Source: Astragalus membranaceus (lineage: Eukaryota; Streptophyta; Magnoliopsida; Fabales; Fabaceae). From it: a DNA stretch of 64,000 bases. Position numbers and translations under genes: made by a program. This document shows, piece by piece, positions 57,101-64,000 of this stretch. Under the pieces are notes generated by a model, which worked only from the letters and a program-made list of their open reading frames with translations, was not told the origin of the DNA and did no database searches. Location: the NCBI GenBank assembly GCA_039519185.1, contig CM076847.1:82249100-82313099 (forward strand), given 5' to 3'. Each line of letters begins with the position of its first letter. Position 1 is the first letter of the stretch.

Positions 57101-59708
57101 CATGTTGAGATAGTGGCGGAGCTAGAGGATGATGAATGAAGCATTGCTTGGGGGCCCATAAATTTTTCTCCGTTTTTTAAATAAAGGTATGTTAGGTAGC
57201 ACGTTTTTGAGAAAGTGAGGGAACTTACCAGGCACCCGCCTTGCTTGTAGAGCTGTCAGTACCCCAAAAGGGGACGAGATAGGATGGCCTATTGGCCGGG
57301 CCTGTTTAGCCATCCTGATCGAACCAACTTGATATCTGTAATTTGACATGTTAGGTTGTGAAATCCATAAGTTTGGTCAGGTAGAAAGGTCTTCAATCTT
57401 GTCATGTGGGAAGAGCTTGGAGGTCTCGATTCTTTTCATTTTGTCGCAGTTTGGATGAACCTCCCAAGAAACATTTATGGAAAAAGAAATATTGAAAGTG
57501 TCTTACAATAATTATGAGCTTTTTGAACAACAGCTTCTTGTATTAAGTTAAATTTTACTTCTTCTACCTCCTAAAAATTGCTTTGCTTAGGCATCTCAAT
57601 TTTCTAAAAGCTCTCTCACTTAACTTCTCCATAAACATTCTACAAATTTATAAACCCGTTTCAGGAAGTGAAAACCATAAATCATGTTAATTCAGAAGCT
57701 CCTATAAACTAAAAATTAATCCAAGTTGGCCTTTGTTCTATGGACAATGAGGATATTAAAAGGCTGTCTCATATGCTAGTTGTTCTAGGTTGGTTTGTTT
57801 CAAGTTTGGCCTCCTCTCTGTAGACAATTTTGAATTTTTGGTTTGCTTTTGTCTTGTGTAGTTAAGTCTCGTGTTTTAGCTTCAGGTCTTGATGATTAAG
57901 CTTTGATAGCTTCTACCTTATATGGTGGTTAAGCATTTTTGCTTCTATTAAGTGGTTTAGGCTTGATTTGTTGCTTCTGTTAATGGTTAAGCTTTTACCT
58001 ATTGTGGCATTTTATGTTTGTTCCCAAAATTGGGGTTCTTGATTCTTTTGGAGCAAGTTCCTGATGTCCTAGGAAGAAGAGCGAAAGTTGAAGCCTTCTA
58101 GGAACCACGACCTCATGTAGTTGTCTTGGTTGTCACCTTTTCTTTTACAAAGGGTATATCTGTAACACGCTTAAAGCTTAATAAGCTTTAGCTGGGGAGT
58201 GTTAGAATATTAGAAAATATTTTATATCTTATATCTTATAATATCTTTTATTATGGCAGAGTATAGTTTGTCTCGTAAGATTAGTTTCTTATCTTAGAGT
58301 ATCTCATAGGATTAGTTTCCATATTACTTAGTTATTATCATATTATGTTTCCTAGTTTCCCTATTTAATTAGGATTAGTCTTTTGCATTAGTATCATTAT
58401 CATATTCAAAATTGTTATTATTTCTCTTCTCATTCTTTTATCAAATACACAAAACTTCAACATATGTTTATTTTATGCCCTTCATCAGCTCCTCTGCTCT
58501 CTGATTTGTAATGTTTTGTGTCTTACAGCTATCAGAAATTGTAAACCAAGGTCAATTGGTCTCAGATGAGATTATTATAAATTTATTGTCAAAGAGACTT
58601 GTTGCCGGGGAAGCTAAAGGTGAACTGGGATATATTCTTGATGGCTTTCCTCGAACAATAAAGCAAGCAGTGAGTATCTTCAATTTGATAAAGTGTACCT
58701 CACTATAGGTACTCCCCTATTTTGCTTGCAAATTTTTTTTATGAAAATAGGGAACAAAAACATTGATATTGGATTCTTTGATATCCAAAAAATGTAAATT
58801 CCAACGAAAATTAAATCAAGAAAATTTGTTGATTGGGCGAATAATGTGATTTCGAATGGCATCGTACCTTATGTAGGTTCCTTTATGTTCCTGCCCAATC
58901 AACTACTACTTGTCATCATTTTTTTAAAATATTTTTCCACCCTTGAATGATATACTGGTAAAGTATCACGCATTCTCTTTTATAATAGTAATATGTATCT
59001 ATATATTGCATGTCACCCTTTGATGTTTCCAGAACTGCAGTTACCATGTAAACAAGCAATCTTATTTATTACTCCTCCAAAAAATGTTCGGTACTGGAAT
59101 TGCCTTTTTCCTGTGCTCAGGAAATACTGGAAGGGGTAGCTGACATTGACTTAGTTGTCAATCTGAGGCTTCGAGATGATGTATTGCTTGAGAAATGCCT
59201 TGGTAGAAGGATTTGCAATCAGTGTAGGGGGAATTTTAACGTTGCTTCCATAGACATCAAAGCTGAGAATGGGAGCCCTGGAATTGTCATGGCCCCACTT
59301 CTTCCTCCTGCAAATTGTATGTCAAAGCTCATTACTCGGTCAGATGATACAGAAGCAGTGGTCAAAGAAAGGCTAAGGATATACAATGAAATGGTATTGC
59401 TGCACAGTTATATCACCTTCATCTTCATCATCGATATTGTTATATTTAGTGGACGTCAGATAGAATGCTTGAGTAGCTTGTTATTGCTTATGATTACTTC
59501 TCTGCGAATTATTTTGATTGTGCTTTCTAATTGGTTTAATGTTGGTATTTTGTTATGATGGCAGAGTCGGCCTGTGGAGGAGTTCTATCGTAGTAGAGGA
59601 AAATTATTGGAGTTTAACCTCCCTGGGGGAATCCCAGAATCTTGGCCGAAGTTGCTACATGCTCTTAATCTTGATGACTATGAGGATAAGCACTCTGCTG
59701 CAGCATAA
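41853..59708 (+). CDS. ADK1: adenylate kinase, organellar ADK1-like (4 exons)
   Basis: Exons are 41853-42152, 58529-58669, 59121-59393 and 59565-59708, all phase 0 with GT/AG borders, giving 285 aa. The enzyme interconverts ATP + AMP with 2 ADP. Residues 1-45 are rich in Arg, Ser and Ala, like a plastid or mitochondrial targeting peptide. The P-loop GCPGVGKGT is at 59-67, the AMP-binding GDLVREEL at 84-91, and GYILDGFPRT at 134-143. The LID follows (CLGRRICNQC near 173-182; the next residue is Arg where relatives have Gly). The C terminus contains FNLPGGIPESWPKLL. It resembles Arabidopsis chloroplast-annotated ADK1; the exact compartment is inference. Intron 1 is 16.4 kb of nested transposons. 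A hAT element ends 142 bp upstream, so little native promoter remains. Confidence 0.93.
42153..42586 (+). other. ADK1 intron 1, 5' native part
   Basis: Intronic AT-rich sequence before the Mutator-like insertion. It includes a small aaaaaaacggtgggcataataatagtaataattac patch. No other feature seen. Confidence 0.6.
42758..43181. repeat. 212-bp tandem duplication
   Basis: The sequence aactaaaattaatgtatttttcattattataag begins at 42758 and again at 42970. The whole following 212 bp is repeated nearly identically, including ttacacccacaaataattt. It lies in the left arm of the Mutator-like element. Confidence 0.9.
43764..43988 (-). other. 74-codon acidic ORF in the Mutator-like element
   Basis: A minus-strand ATG (43986-43988) gives a Glu/Asp/Ser-rich product starting MEQGENTIFSEIVEDS, with repeats of the form (I/S)xxVV/IxDS, ending in a Gly run. 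Codon content is gene-like rather than random for this AT-rich region. It could be an exon captured by the element, or chance. No domain recognised. Confidence 0.3.
44017..44190. mobile_element. hAT-type MITE, 174 bp
   Basis: A perfect 14-bp terminal inverted repeat CAGTGGCGGACCCA lies at both ends. The 8-bp flanks are ttttttat (44009-44016) and ctttttat (44191-44198), 7 of 8 matching. It is non-coding and inserted in the Mutator-like element. Confidence 0.85.
44428..44636 (-). repeat. copia 3 3' LTR (209 bp)
   Basis: It starts TGTTAGAGTAGTAG and ends ACACACTAACA on the minus strand. The pairing LTR at 56086 differs at about 4% of sites. Confidence 0.9.
44655..46038 (-). pseudogene. copia 3 reverse transcriptase and RNase H (frameshifted)
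   Basis: From about 46038 downwards the frames cover the start of reverse transcriptase with a break near 45985. Then come NGSLTEEVYMTQPQGFE, YGLKQAPRAWFDKLKSTL and the palm motif LLVYVDDIILTG (near 45620). A frameshift lies at about 45550, followed by LGILDYFLGIEVK, YAVNKVCQYMAAPLETHW, and RNase H with CDADWASDVDDRKSTSGAA, SSAEAEYRSLA and FCDNQSAVVLAHNP. It ends at a stop at 44655-44657. The catalytic motifs are intact but the reading frame is not. Confidence 0.87.
46039..46806 (-). pseudogene. copia 3 integrase C-terminus and linker
   Basis: The frame begins at the SIRE insertion site with IPFQVLHGQLPTFSSLKVFG. It includes CVFLGYSSSHKGYKCLSP, then a Pro/Ser/Thr-rich linker. It reaches the start of reverse transcriptase (LVPPSRQK) and loses frame near 46090. 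Confidence 0.85.
46807..48223 (-). repeat. SIRE-like 3' LTR (1417 bp)
   Basis: It ends (minus strand) CACCCCCCCTCTTGAGACTG..TTGGTAACA. It contains 12 AATCGATT-type motifs between 47571 and 47927, directly upstream (minus strand) of a TATA box (complement of gcctatttatag, about 47510-47521). Confidence 0.95.
47571..47927 (-). promoter_or_regulatory. array of 12 AATCGATT motifs upstream of the LTR TATA box
   Basis: Twelve copies of (g/a)aatcgatt(t/c) are spaced about 20-40 bp apart with unrelated spacers. They end about 50 bp before the TATA box read on the minus strand. The array is duplicated in the other LTR. Similar arrays lie upstream of the TATA box in two other SIRE-type LTRs in this window. 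A role as a promoter/enhancer array is inference. Confidence 0.55.
48616..49869 (-). CDS. extra ORF of SIRE-like element: plant transposon-protein type with coiled coil
   Basis: An uninterrupted frame of 417 codons; the more likely start is the inner ATG at 49789-49791 (MPPRTKNLCVKRKRV), giving 391 aa. Segments such as FIDWLEFHKLLDFA, MVRAFYATLSYNDTTETLS, HLTLAQFSNLTNLP, LLHYTIARTILPKTSNIA and VILLWGIKHRKNINWAHLI resemble the plant-specific putative transposon protein domain found in many retroelement-associated ORFs. The last 60 residues (QEEQHERVEELKKEI to LTEFEARNSS) form a probable coiled coil. It lies 3' of gag where SIRE elements carry an env-like ORF. No signal peptide or membrane segment is evident, so I do not call it an envelope. 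Function unknown. Confidence 0.72.
   Translation of the reverse strand: MYFVATHLTIFIVYSPKKKPSFEHNSMPPRTKNLCVKRKRVHDGESSFHSRYFTSSEQADLYCKNFSLRGLGTTYALDLPWFQSQKGFEFIDWLEFHKLLDFATETGPVAPDMVRAFYATLSYNDTTETLSAELKGTKIHLTLAQFSNLTNLPCDGEKLIHMNPPESWPEFDLGDTCISICHALAEVGKKPILAKSLTTQNRLLHYTIARTILPKTSNIAQVTYDEVILLWGIKHRKNINWAHLIVSHMTRHTKTSDKPLPYCVLITKLLQHFNIPFLGEKIIKGKAAYHMINTSTLNQMQFIQSGDTWHHSSIGIASSQEYDPNRPPGPNTNSTIHEDGQTEPNQTAAAAAPSTALNHFLHALNIFQEEQHERVEELKKEIILSRETHSREITALNNRLTEFEARNSSFSHWMQDL
49870..50564 (-). other. spacer between the two ORFs of the SIRE-like element
   Basis: Non-coding sequence where pol would be expected to end. It contains two more ATCGATT motifs (about 50031 and 50110) and no ORF of note. 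There is no remnant of reverse transcriptase or RNase H. Confidence 0.7.
50565..52184 (-). CDS. SIRE/Maximus-like Gag (intact)
   Basis: The chosen start is the ATG at 52182-52184 (MASGWSTQEGASL), 539 aa; a start 17 codons earlier falls in the primer-site region. The gag core has RPPGFNGKDYAYWKERMRI, AQEMWDNLQVTHEG and NEVKRARTNTLIREYE. An acidic stretch, then a first zinc knuckle (CYECGKPGHMKMEC), an acidic Ser/Glu region, a probable coiled coil (DDSMKLAKALDKAKKVINHL), and a second knuckle (CSYCGKNGHTVSVC) follow. Two CCHC knuckles would bind RNA in a particle. There are no stops or frameshifts. Gag normally continues into pol in this group, but here it ends before the extra ORF. Confidence 0.92.
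   Translation of the reverse strand: MASGWSTQEGASLTRPPGFNGKDYAYWKERMRIFIEGVDLDVWDAVEKGPYVPTHLVDGILTIKSRNEWSDDEKRKVQHNLRAKNIITSALSPDEFFRVSNCKSAQEMWDNLQVTHEGTNEVKRARTNTLIREYELFRMNTGETIPEMQKRFTHIVNQLSLLGKSFPAEDLINKVLRCLNREWQPKVTAIAESRNLATMTLATLFGKLQEHELELTRLAEYENTDKKKKSLALKASCSSQFDDSDNSDDEIDESEENMALMVRKFKRFMKSNNYPKKNFKSKRFSSKESTSGPPTCYECGKPGHMKMECPNLQKKDSKSEKKAFKNNKGRKAYIAWEDNCMDSSDESEDEEAQVVLMADHEDENENEVISNPDSLQNAYDDLYEAFTELHDDSMKLAKALDKAKKVINHLQNEVIALTKERLELRKENYSLGYLKANYVCDKCTEFEKKVHELEWTVGKLSSLQQAHPTHPRNNYTKRHMHYRSRPCISCSYCGKNGHTVSVCRTRGKQNVKKVWVPKGTILRTNPQGPKEIWVPRTLA
52237..53653 (-). repeat. SIRE-like 5' LTR (1417 bp)
   Basis: By eye it matches 46807-48223 at all but five positions (about 52463, 52513, 53040, 53107 and 53480). 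It carries the second copy of the AATCGATT array. Confidence 0.95.
53654..56001 (-). pseudogene. copia 3 gag, protease and integrase core (frame open, cut by insertion)
   Basis: The ATG at 55999-56001 begins MASVNDGDSPPPPHG. Gag has EKLHDENFVLWRQQVEPV and LLSWLQTTLSTAIQARVVG. An Arg-Gly tract of about 20 residues precedes the CCHC knuckle (CQVCNKIGHSAFQCYH). The protease site reads LFGDTAASMHVTNN, with Thr-Ala-Ala-Ser in place of the usual Ser/Thr-Gly-Ala. Pre-integrase shows HIWHQRLGHPNHNAL. The integrase core has Asp in VFSDLWGPAP and LQTDWGGEY and Glu in HHQNGVVERKHR. This part has no stop. It ends where the SIRE-like element is inserted (53653). Confidence 0.9.
55058..55128 (-). repeat. 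GGCCGTGGCCGAG-type hexanucleotide repeat encoding an RG tract
   Basis: An imperfect CGGCCA/CGACCA repeat within copia 3 gag encodes about ten Gly-Arg pairs just before the zinc knuckle. It is GC-rich against an AT-rich background. Confidence 0.9.
56086..56302 (-). repeat. copia 3 5' LTR (217 bp)
   Basis: It is the partner of 44428-44636. It is 8 bp longer through a (GA)n expansion near 56108. Confidence 0.9.
56345..56422. mobile_element. Stowaway-like MITE terminus (partial)
   Basis: It ends agtaatatgggacggagggagta, whose complement carries CTCCCTCCGTCCC, the usual Stowaway end. The related line agtcaagtaatatgagac occurs about 43 bp earlier. I could not find a matching opposite end, so it is a fragment in the right arm of the Mutator-like element. 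Confidence 0.55.
57085..57719 (+). other. ADK1 intron 1, 3' native part
   Basis: I see no gene here. A tagtggcggagctagagg sequence near 57112 looks like one end of a hAT MITE, but no partner end is visible. Confidence 0.5.
57720..58462 (+). mobile_element. LTR-retroelement remnant with 263-bp LTR, in ADK1 intron 1
   Basis: The LTR at 58200-58462 runs TGTTAGAATATTAG..AACTTCAACA and is preceded by a polypurine-like gctggggag. Upstream, several ttaagc motifs and gattcttttggagcaag parallel the remnant at 33500-34445. No coding region and no 5' LTR are visible. It ends about 65 bp before exon 2 of ADK1. Confidence 0.55.
58529..58669 (+). CDS. ADK1: ADK1 exon 2
   Basis: 47 codons from LSEIVNQGQLVSDEI to PRTIKQA, with acceptor tcttacag and donor gcagtgagt where the exon ends GCA. 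It contains the conserved ILDGFPRT. Confidence 0.93.
59121..59393 (+). CDS. ADK1: ADK1 exon 3
   Basis: 91 codons from EILEGVADIDLVVNLRL to RLRIYNEM, covering the LID domain. The acceptor is gtgctcag and the donor atg/gtattg. Confidence 0.93.
59565..59708 (+). CDS. ADK1: ADK1 exon 4 (last)
   Basis: 47 codons plus TAA (59706-59708), from SRPVEEFYRSRGKLLEF to DDYEDKHSAAA. The acceptor is gatggcag. Confidence 0.93.
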   Translation, partial: SRPVEEFYRSRGKLLEFNLPGGIPESWPKLLHALNLDDYEDKHSAAA

Positions 59709-60852
59709 TGATATAATTATAAAAGATAATGTATTATAGTAGTAAGTATTTTATTCTTTGCATGCATATGTTGCATGCCTGACAATTTTGCAGGAAAGAA
59801 CCAAAGAAAGGGACTTCTCTGTTAGTGTTATTTGCAACCAATAATGATATAGGAAATGTTGTAATCTGATAAAACTAATACTGCTGGGTTTTCTTTTCTT
59901 TTTTAGTGTGGTTAAATGAGAGGGGTTTCGGTGCTATTAATGTTATTATTTGGAAGTGGTAATCACAGCATTGCCATGTAGATAGCTGGTCGACAATAAG
60001 CTTTAATAATAGGATTGGTGCGTCATTACTGTATAATTGTAACTTAAATGCAGATGAACTAGTTTGTTGCATCATCACATGCTTTAGATTTAGAGAAGGC
60101 TTTGCCTATTGCATTATGCTCCACTCATACTATTCAATGACTATTTTCTTTAAAATAGCATGTTGTATGTTGCTGTGAGCTGTGACTATATATTTCAGTT
60201 TTAATGAAAAAAATTCTCTATTTCTAGCAGTGGTATGAATGGAAATGGATCCACTAACTTCCAATCCCCTAACTTTCTCTACCTTTAGGCATTTTTGATG
60301 AGTGAGAAAAGTAAAAAAAAAAGGAGGGAAATAGGATGAGAGAGATATATAGGATTATAGGAAGTTAGGGGGAAGTTCCCTCCAAAAATTTTCCCGGTAT
60401 GGATTCCATTTTTCTCTGGATAAATTTTTTGTTTTTCTCTAATATTAATTGGTTTTGTTATATTGCTTTATATTCTAATAATAATACAATATTCTATCAA
60501 ATTGGCACCGCAGCCATATTACAAGTCAACATGGAGAGGGGATCTGGATATCAGGTAACTAGGGTGAATAGACGAGTCGAGTTAGGTTTTGCAAACTCAA
60601 GTCTAGCTTGTTCAGAAAATTTCAAGCTCAAACGTGTCCACTGTGAGGTTTCGAGCAATCTTATTTGAGTCTAGTTAGGTTTTGCAAACTCAAGTCTAGC
60701 TTGTTAGAGCATCTTTAATGGTGAATCAATAGTTGGTTCTTAAATGGGGTCCACCGTGAGAACAATTTGTTGGTGGGAATAATGCTGCAACTAAGAAAAA
60801 CAATCAAACATAGAAAATCATTAGTAAAATTAATTGTGAATAACATGTAAAA
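59709..60852 (+). other. ADK1 3' flank
   Basis: It holds the 3' untranslated region and downstream DNA; no exact polyadenylation site can be fixed. A possible foldback lies at about 60255-60385 (acttccaatcccctaactttc versus ggaagttagggggaagtt). A 33-bp direct repeat agttaggttttgcaaactcaagtctagcttgtt occurs at 60580 and 60673. No gene seen. Confidence 0.5.
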
Positions 60853-61511
60853 TGTAGCGACCGAAAAATCCGAAGGGAGAGATTCTTCGTCATTTTGAAA
60901 ATGAAGCCGTCATCAATATTTATTAAATAGGAAAAACATTGAAAAAACCCTTTATTTTTAGGTTCGGGGGTCGATTATGTGCGGGGAAGGTATTAGCACT
61001 CCACAACATCCTTTCAAAAGAAAGGTTACCATTTAATTTAATGTGTAGGAAAAAAAAGTTAATTAAAAGAAACCACTCTAATTTACCCTTTTTATTATTT
61101 GCAAAATTGAAAAGGAATACCTAATAAAAATTTTAGTTTTTTGCGCTTGACAGGAGTGGGCCCCTGTTCCTACGTATCCCCAGGTGCGATGGAAAAATCA
61201 AAGCTACGTAGTTCTTGGGTAGAAAAAGTTTGTGTGTTGGTGTTTTTTAGGTATTTTGAAATTGAGAGGTATTCGTAATGACCAAACAAGTAAAACTCAG
61301 AGTGGTCGTTACTCATAGCCTATTTGAAAAATATAGTTGTTATTGACGATCAAACAAGTTAAACTCAGAGTGACCATTAATAACAACCTACTTTTATGTT
61401 TGGGAAAATGTTTATTTGCAGAAAAGAAATTTAAAAAAAGAAGAAGAAGAAGGGGGTGCATATTTAAAAAGGGGTGTGAAAAGGAGAGGGGGGTTGTATT
61501 TTTTAAAAAAA

Positions 61512-61585
61512 GGGTGTAATTAGAAATAGGGGTTGTATGAGTAAAAAAGGGTGTAATTAGAAATAGGGGTTGTATGAGTAAAAAG
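61512..61585 (+). repeat. 37-bp G-rich tandem duplication
   Basis: gggtgtaattagaaataggggttgtatgagtaaaaa is repeated at 61512 and 61549 and followed by a run of eight G. Confidence 0.85.
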
Positions 61586-63329
61586 GGGGGGGTGCGTTTA
61601 GCAGCCGCCCAGTTCATATTTTGTATTCATCAGCCCACGAAACCTGGGCCTTTCAGGGGGCGATGTATTCAGTAAGAACGGGGGTGTAAACAGTAGGGCC
61701 CAGTTCGTTTTTCTTGTGAATTGGCCCGCGTTTGAAAAAGGCTTGCGTGGGGGGTGCGTAACTTAAAACGTGGGATGTGATTAGTAATCTGATGTTTTTT
61801 TTTTAAAATGAAAACGTGGTATAAATGGGTAAAAGCTGAGTGAACAAAACCCTAATTCACTCTCCCTCTCCCTTCAGCGCCGCGCCACTCACCGTTTCTC
61901 TAACCCTAGATTCGATTTCCTCACTCCTCACCGCCACCCTCTCATCTTCCTCTCACCCATCTAGATTTTGTCCTCTTTTCTTCCTGTAACCACCGATCCT
62001 CTCTTCTCCTCTCACTAATCCGATCCTCTCCTCTTCTCAGTAACCCTAATCTCATCACTCTTCGCCTCACCGCCGCCACCAACCCTAATCCCTCTGCTTC
62101 ACGGCGCCACGAGACAGAAACATGGAGGAGAGGAAGAAAGAACTTCGAACATGGAGAGAGACGGGGAGATCCACGAGAGAGAAAGACTGAGGGGGGGGGG
62201 AAGAGAGAAAAGGAAAGAAAGGAAGACGGTGGGCGCGATTTGGTGGTTACGGCTTGCGACAGTGTGGGTTAGGCCGTGGTGGTTAGGTGAGGTTATTGAC
62301 GGTGGTTTGGTTGACTACGGTGGGGGTGAGAGAGGGAAAGACAGACACGGAGAAGGGGAGAAGTGGAGCACGGACGATGGTGGTGACGTGGTGCTCGCCG
62401 GAGCTCAACGGTGGTGCTGTGGGAGACTGACGCGCATACGGTGAGAGGAGCCTCGCCGGAGGGAAACGACCACAGATGGGGCTGTGGAGTCGCCGACGAG
62501 GAGAAAGACGAAAACCGGACTTGTCCTCTGCGATGGTGATTACGGCGGTGATGGCGGCGGTATACGGTGGTTCACGGCCAACGACCACCATCTACGGTGG
62601 TCGGAATCTAAGGGTAAGTTCCATTCTTTTTTCTGTTTTTGCGATTCTGCTTGCTTCCTCTTCTTTTATTTCTCTGATCTTTCATCCGTTCATGTCTATT
62701 TCTAATTTCTAACTAAAAAACTCTAAACCCTGATTTAACTAAACCTTTGCCTATATTTTTTTAGAACAGATAAACAAAAACCCTAATTTCGTTACTAATC
62801 AATTTCAATTTTACGACCAATTTCATTTTTTTTCAAAATGGACAGAAACCCTAATTTTTCAACTAAAAAAAATCATTTTTTCAAATAAACAATTATTTGC
62901 CACTAAAATAATCTGTTTCTACTACATGTTTTTGTATTTTTTGATAATGTATAAAAAACCTCTATTCCAGAGCTTTTTTTTGTTATTGCTGATTGCTAGC
63001 TCCTACTGCTTGCTGTGACTGCCTGTTACCGCTGCTTCCTTCTGCTGCCTCGAAAATTTTGTTGCTTTGTGGTGAAACCCTAAATTTTGTTTTTGAAATG
63101 TATGAACTCTCTGTGTCTGTGTGTGTGTGTGTATTTTTCAAGGTGTGCGTAGGTATGAGTATTTTTGGTGGCTATCTTTTTTGTGTGTATTTCAGTCACT
63201 GTATTCTCGGTATCTCTCGTGTATATTCCTCAGTGACTGAGTGCCTCTGTGTATATTTTTGTGACTGTCCCCTCTAATTGTGCTACTGTTTGGTATTTAT
63301 AGGTGGATTGATGAGGTGCTGAGGAGCCA

Positions 63330-63450
63330 AAAAGGACAGCAATTAGGGCCAATTTAGGGCACAAAAGGACAACAATTGAGGATGAATCAAAAGGACAAAG
63401 GACAGCTATTTGAATGGGCAAAGGACAATAGGTGGCAATGGAGGAAGGAC
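63330..63450. repeat. degenerate AAAGGACA repeats
   Basis: aaaaggaca, aaaggacaac, aaaggacagc and related words recur about eight times within the solo LTR. Confidence 0.6.
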
Positions 63451-63823
63451 AGCATCCAATGAGAAACCCTAGCTAGGGCAGCCAGCAGCAGCTGCTGCGC
63501 CCCTTTTCTTTTTTTTTTCTTTTTTTGAAATTTTGTATTTTTAATTTTTTGTACTATTTTTTTGTTGTTTGCTTTTTTTTGGTTCATATGTGTAAAGAAA
63601 AACTATATTCTATAAAACCTTTTGGCTATTCAGCTTCTTTATTTATTTCTTTGCACCAATAACAATAGACTAAATAATAACAGCAACGAAAGAAAATAAA
63701 ACGAGCATCAAACAATCGTTGTACGAGGGTGCCAAAGACACGTGCGTTTAAAACGATATGTGACGCAATGAGAATAAGAATTTTTTTAGATTTTAATTGA
63801 TTGGACAAAATTAGGGTATGACA

Positions 63824-64000
63824 TAAAATAAATAACAAGGAGAAAGTGAATTTATCATTGCACAAGACTCCAAGGCGTGTATAACACTAAGCTTTAGGTT
63901 CGATTCGCCCCACCAATCACTCTAGATTGGATGCAATAGGATGGCCAGTGAATCCTCTTCAGGATACAACGGAGTTCCTTGACATGGTTTGCACACCCAC
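63824..64000. other. right flank, unidentified
   Basis: After the TSD there is a line taagctttaggttcgattcgccccacc that resembles a pol III box B, so a SINE may begin here. The window ends before this can be judged. Confidence 0.25.

Larger units (their letters stand above)
60853..63823 (-). mobile_element. Ogre/Tat-like solo LTR
   Basis: It starts TGTAGCGACCGAAAAATCC and ends GGACAAAATTAGGGTATGACA, the reverse of the LTR ends at 1375-4407 (2971 bp). A perfect target duplication TAAAA lies at 60848-60852 and 63824-63828. There is no internal region, so it is a solo LTR. Related blocks include cttcggggg-type text before a tagcactccacaacatcc line. Its middle differs from the left LTR, so it is a different subfamily. 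ORFs in it are short and unsupported. A G-rich 37-bp duplication (61512-61585) and an aaaggaca-rich tract (63330-63450) lie inside. Confidence 0.9.

Noticed and set aside
57110..57135. Second hAT MITE (tagtggcggagctag)
   Set aside because: Only one terminus-like sequence, and no opposite end or duplication found.
59875..60078. Minus-strand ORF after ADK1
   Set aside because: It lies in the ADK1 3' flank, is short, and has no domain or start context.
62151..62712. Plus-strand ORFs of about 75-100 codons in the right solo LTR
   Set aside because: Low-complexity Arg/Gly-rich frames that overlap each other on both strands and match no family. Kept only as a possible leader in the findings.

Overview
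This is a plant nuclear window, AT-rich and dominated by nested transposable elements. The Ogre/Tat-type LTRs (TGTCATACCC...GGTCGCTACA followed by a TGGCGAC..CACTGGGGAC primer site), the SIRE/Maximus-type copia LTRs and the tRNA-derived SINE suggest a legume. The species cannot be fixed from sequence alone. Only one host gene looks intact: an organellar adenylate kinase (ADK1-like, four exons, 285 aa) at 41853-59708. Its first intron has swollen to 16.4 kb. A Fes1/HspBP1-like gene fragment (33217-33443) is the only other recognisable host-derived coding sequence.

Layout, left to right. 1-4407: 3' end of an Ogre-like element and its 3-kb LTR, which has a polypurine tract on one side and a primer binding site on the other. 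4429-10265: mosaic of an unidentified coding remnant, a SIRE-type solo LTR (4628-6403), and an Athila-like LTR split by a Tekay-like solo LTR (7180-9451). 10266-32572: a minus-strand copia element (copia 1). A chromodomain gypsy (11023-26795) is nested in it, a second copia (copia 2, 14745-19767) is nested in the gypsy integrase, and a SIRE-type solo LTR (27800-29513) also sits in copia 1. 32573-34784: Fes1 fragment, LTR-retroelement remnant and a SINE. 34785-41710: a broken hAT transposon holding an Athila-like solo LTR (37822-39453); it ends 142 bp before the ADK1 start codon. 41853-59708: ADK1. Intron 1 contains a Mutator-like element (42598-57073) with a small hAT MITE. Copia 3 (44428-56302) is inserted in the Mutator-like element, and a very young pol-less SIRE/Maximus-like element (46807-53653) is inserted in copia 3. 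60853-63823: minus-strand Ogre-like solo LTR.

The insertion history is readable because nearly every element still has its target-site duplication (TSD). Host and insertion ages agree: by-eye LTR divergence is about 4% for copia 3 against 0.35% for the SIRE-like element inside it, and about 2.4% for copia 1 and the gypsy against about 1.3% for copia 2. Five solo LTRs show that LTR-LTR recombination has also been active.

The most unusual item is the SIRE/Maximus-like element at 46807-53653. Its LTRs are nearly identical, it has an intact gag, and it has a second long ORF of plant transposon-protein type with a C-terminal coiled coil, but it has no protease, integrase or reverse transcriptase. 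Its LTR, like two other SIRE-type LTRs here, has a dense array of AATCGATT motifs just upstream of the TATA box.
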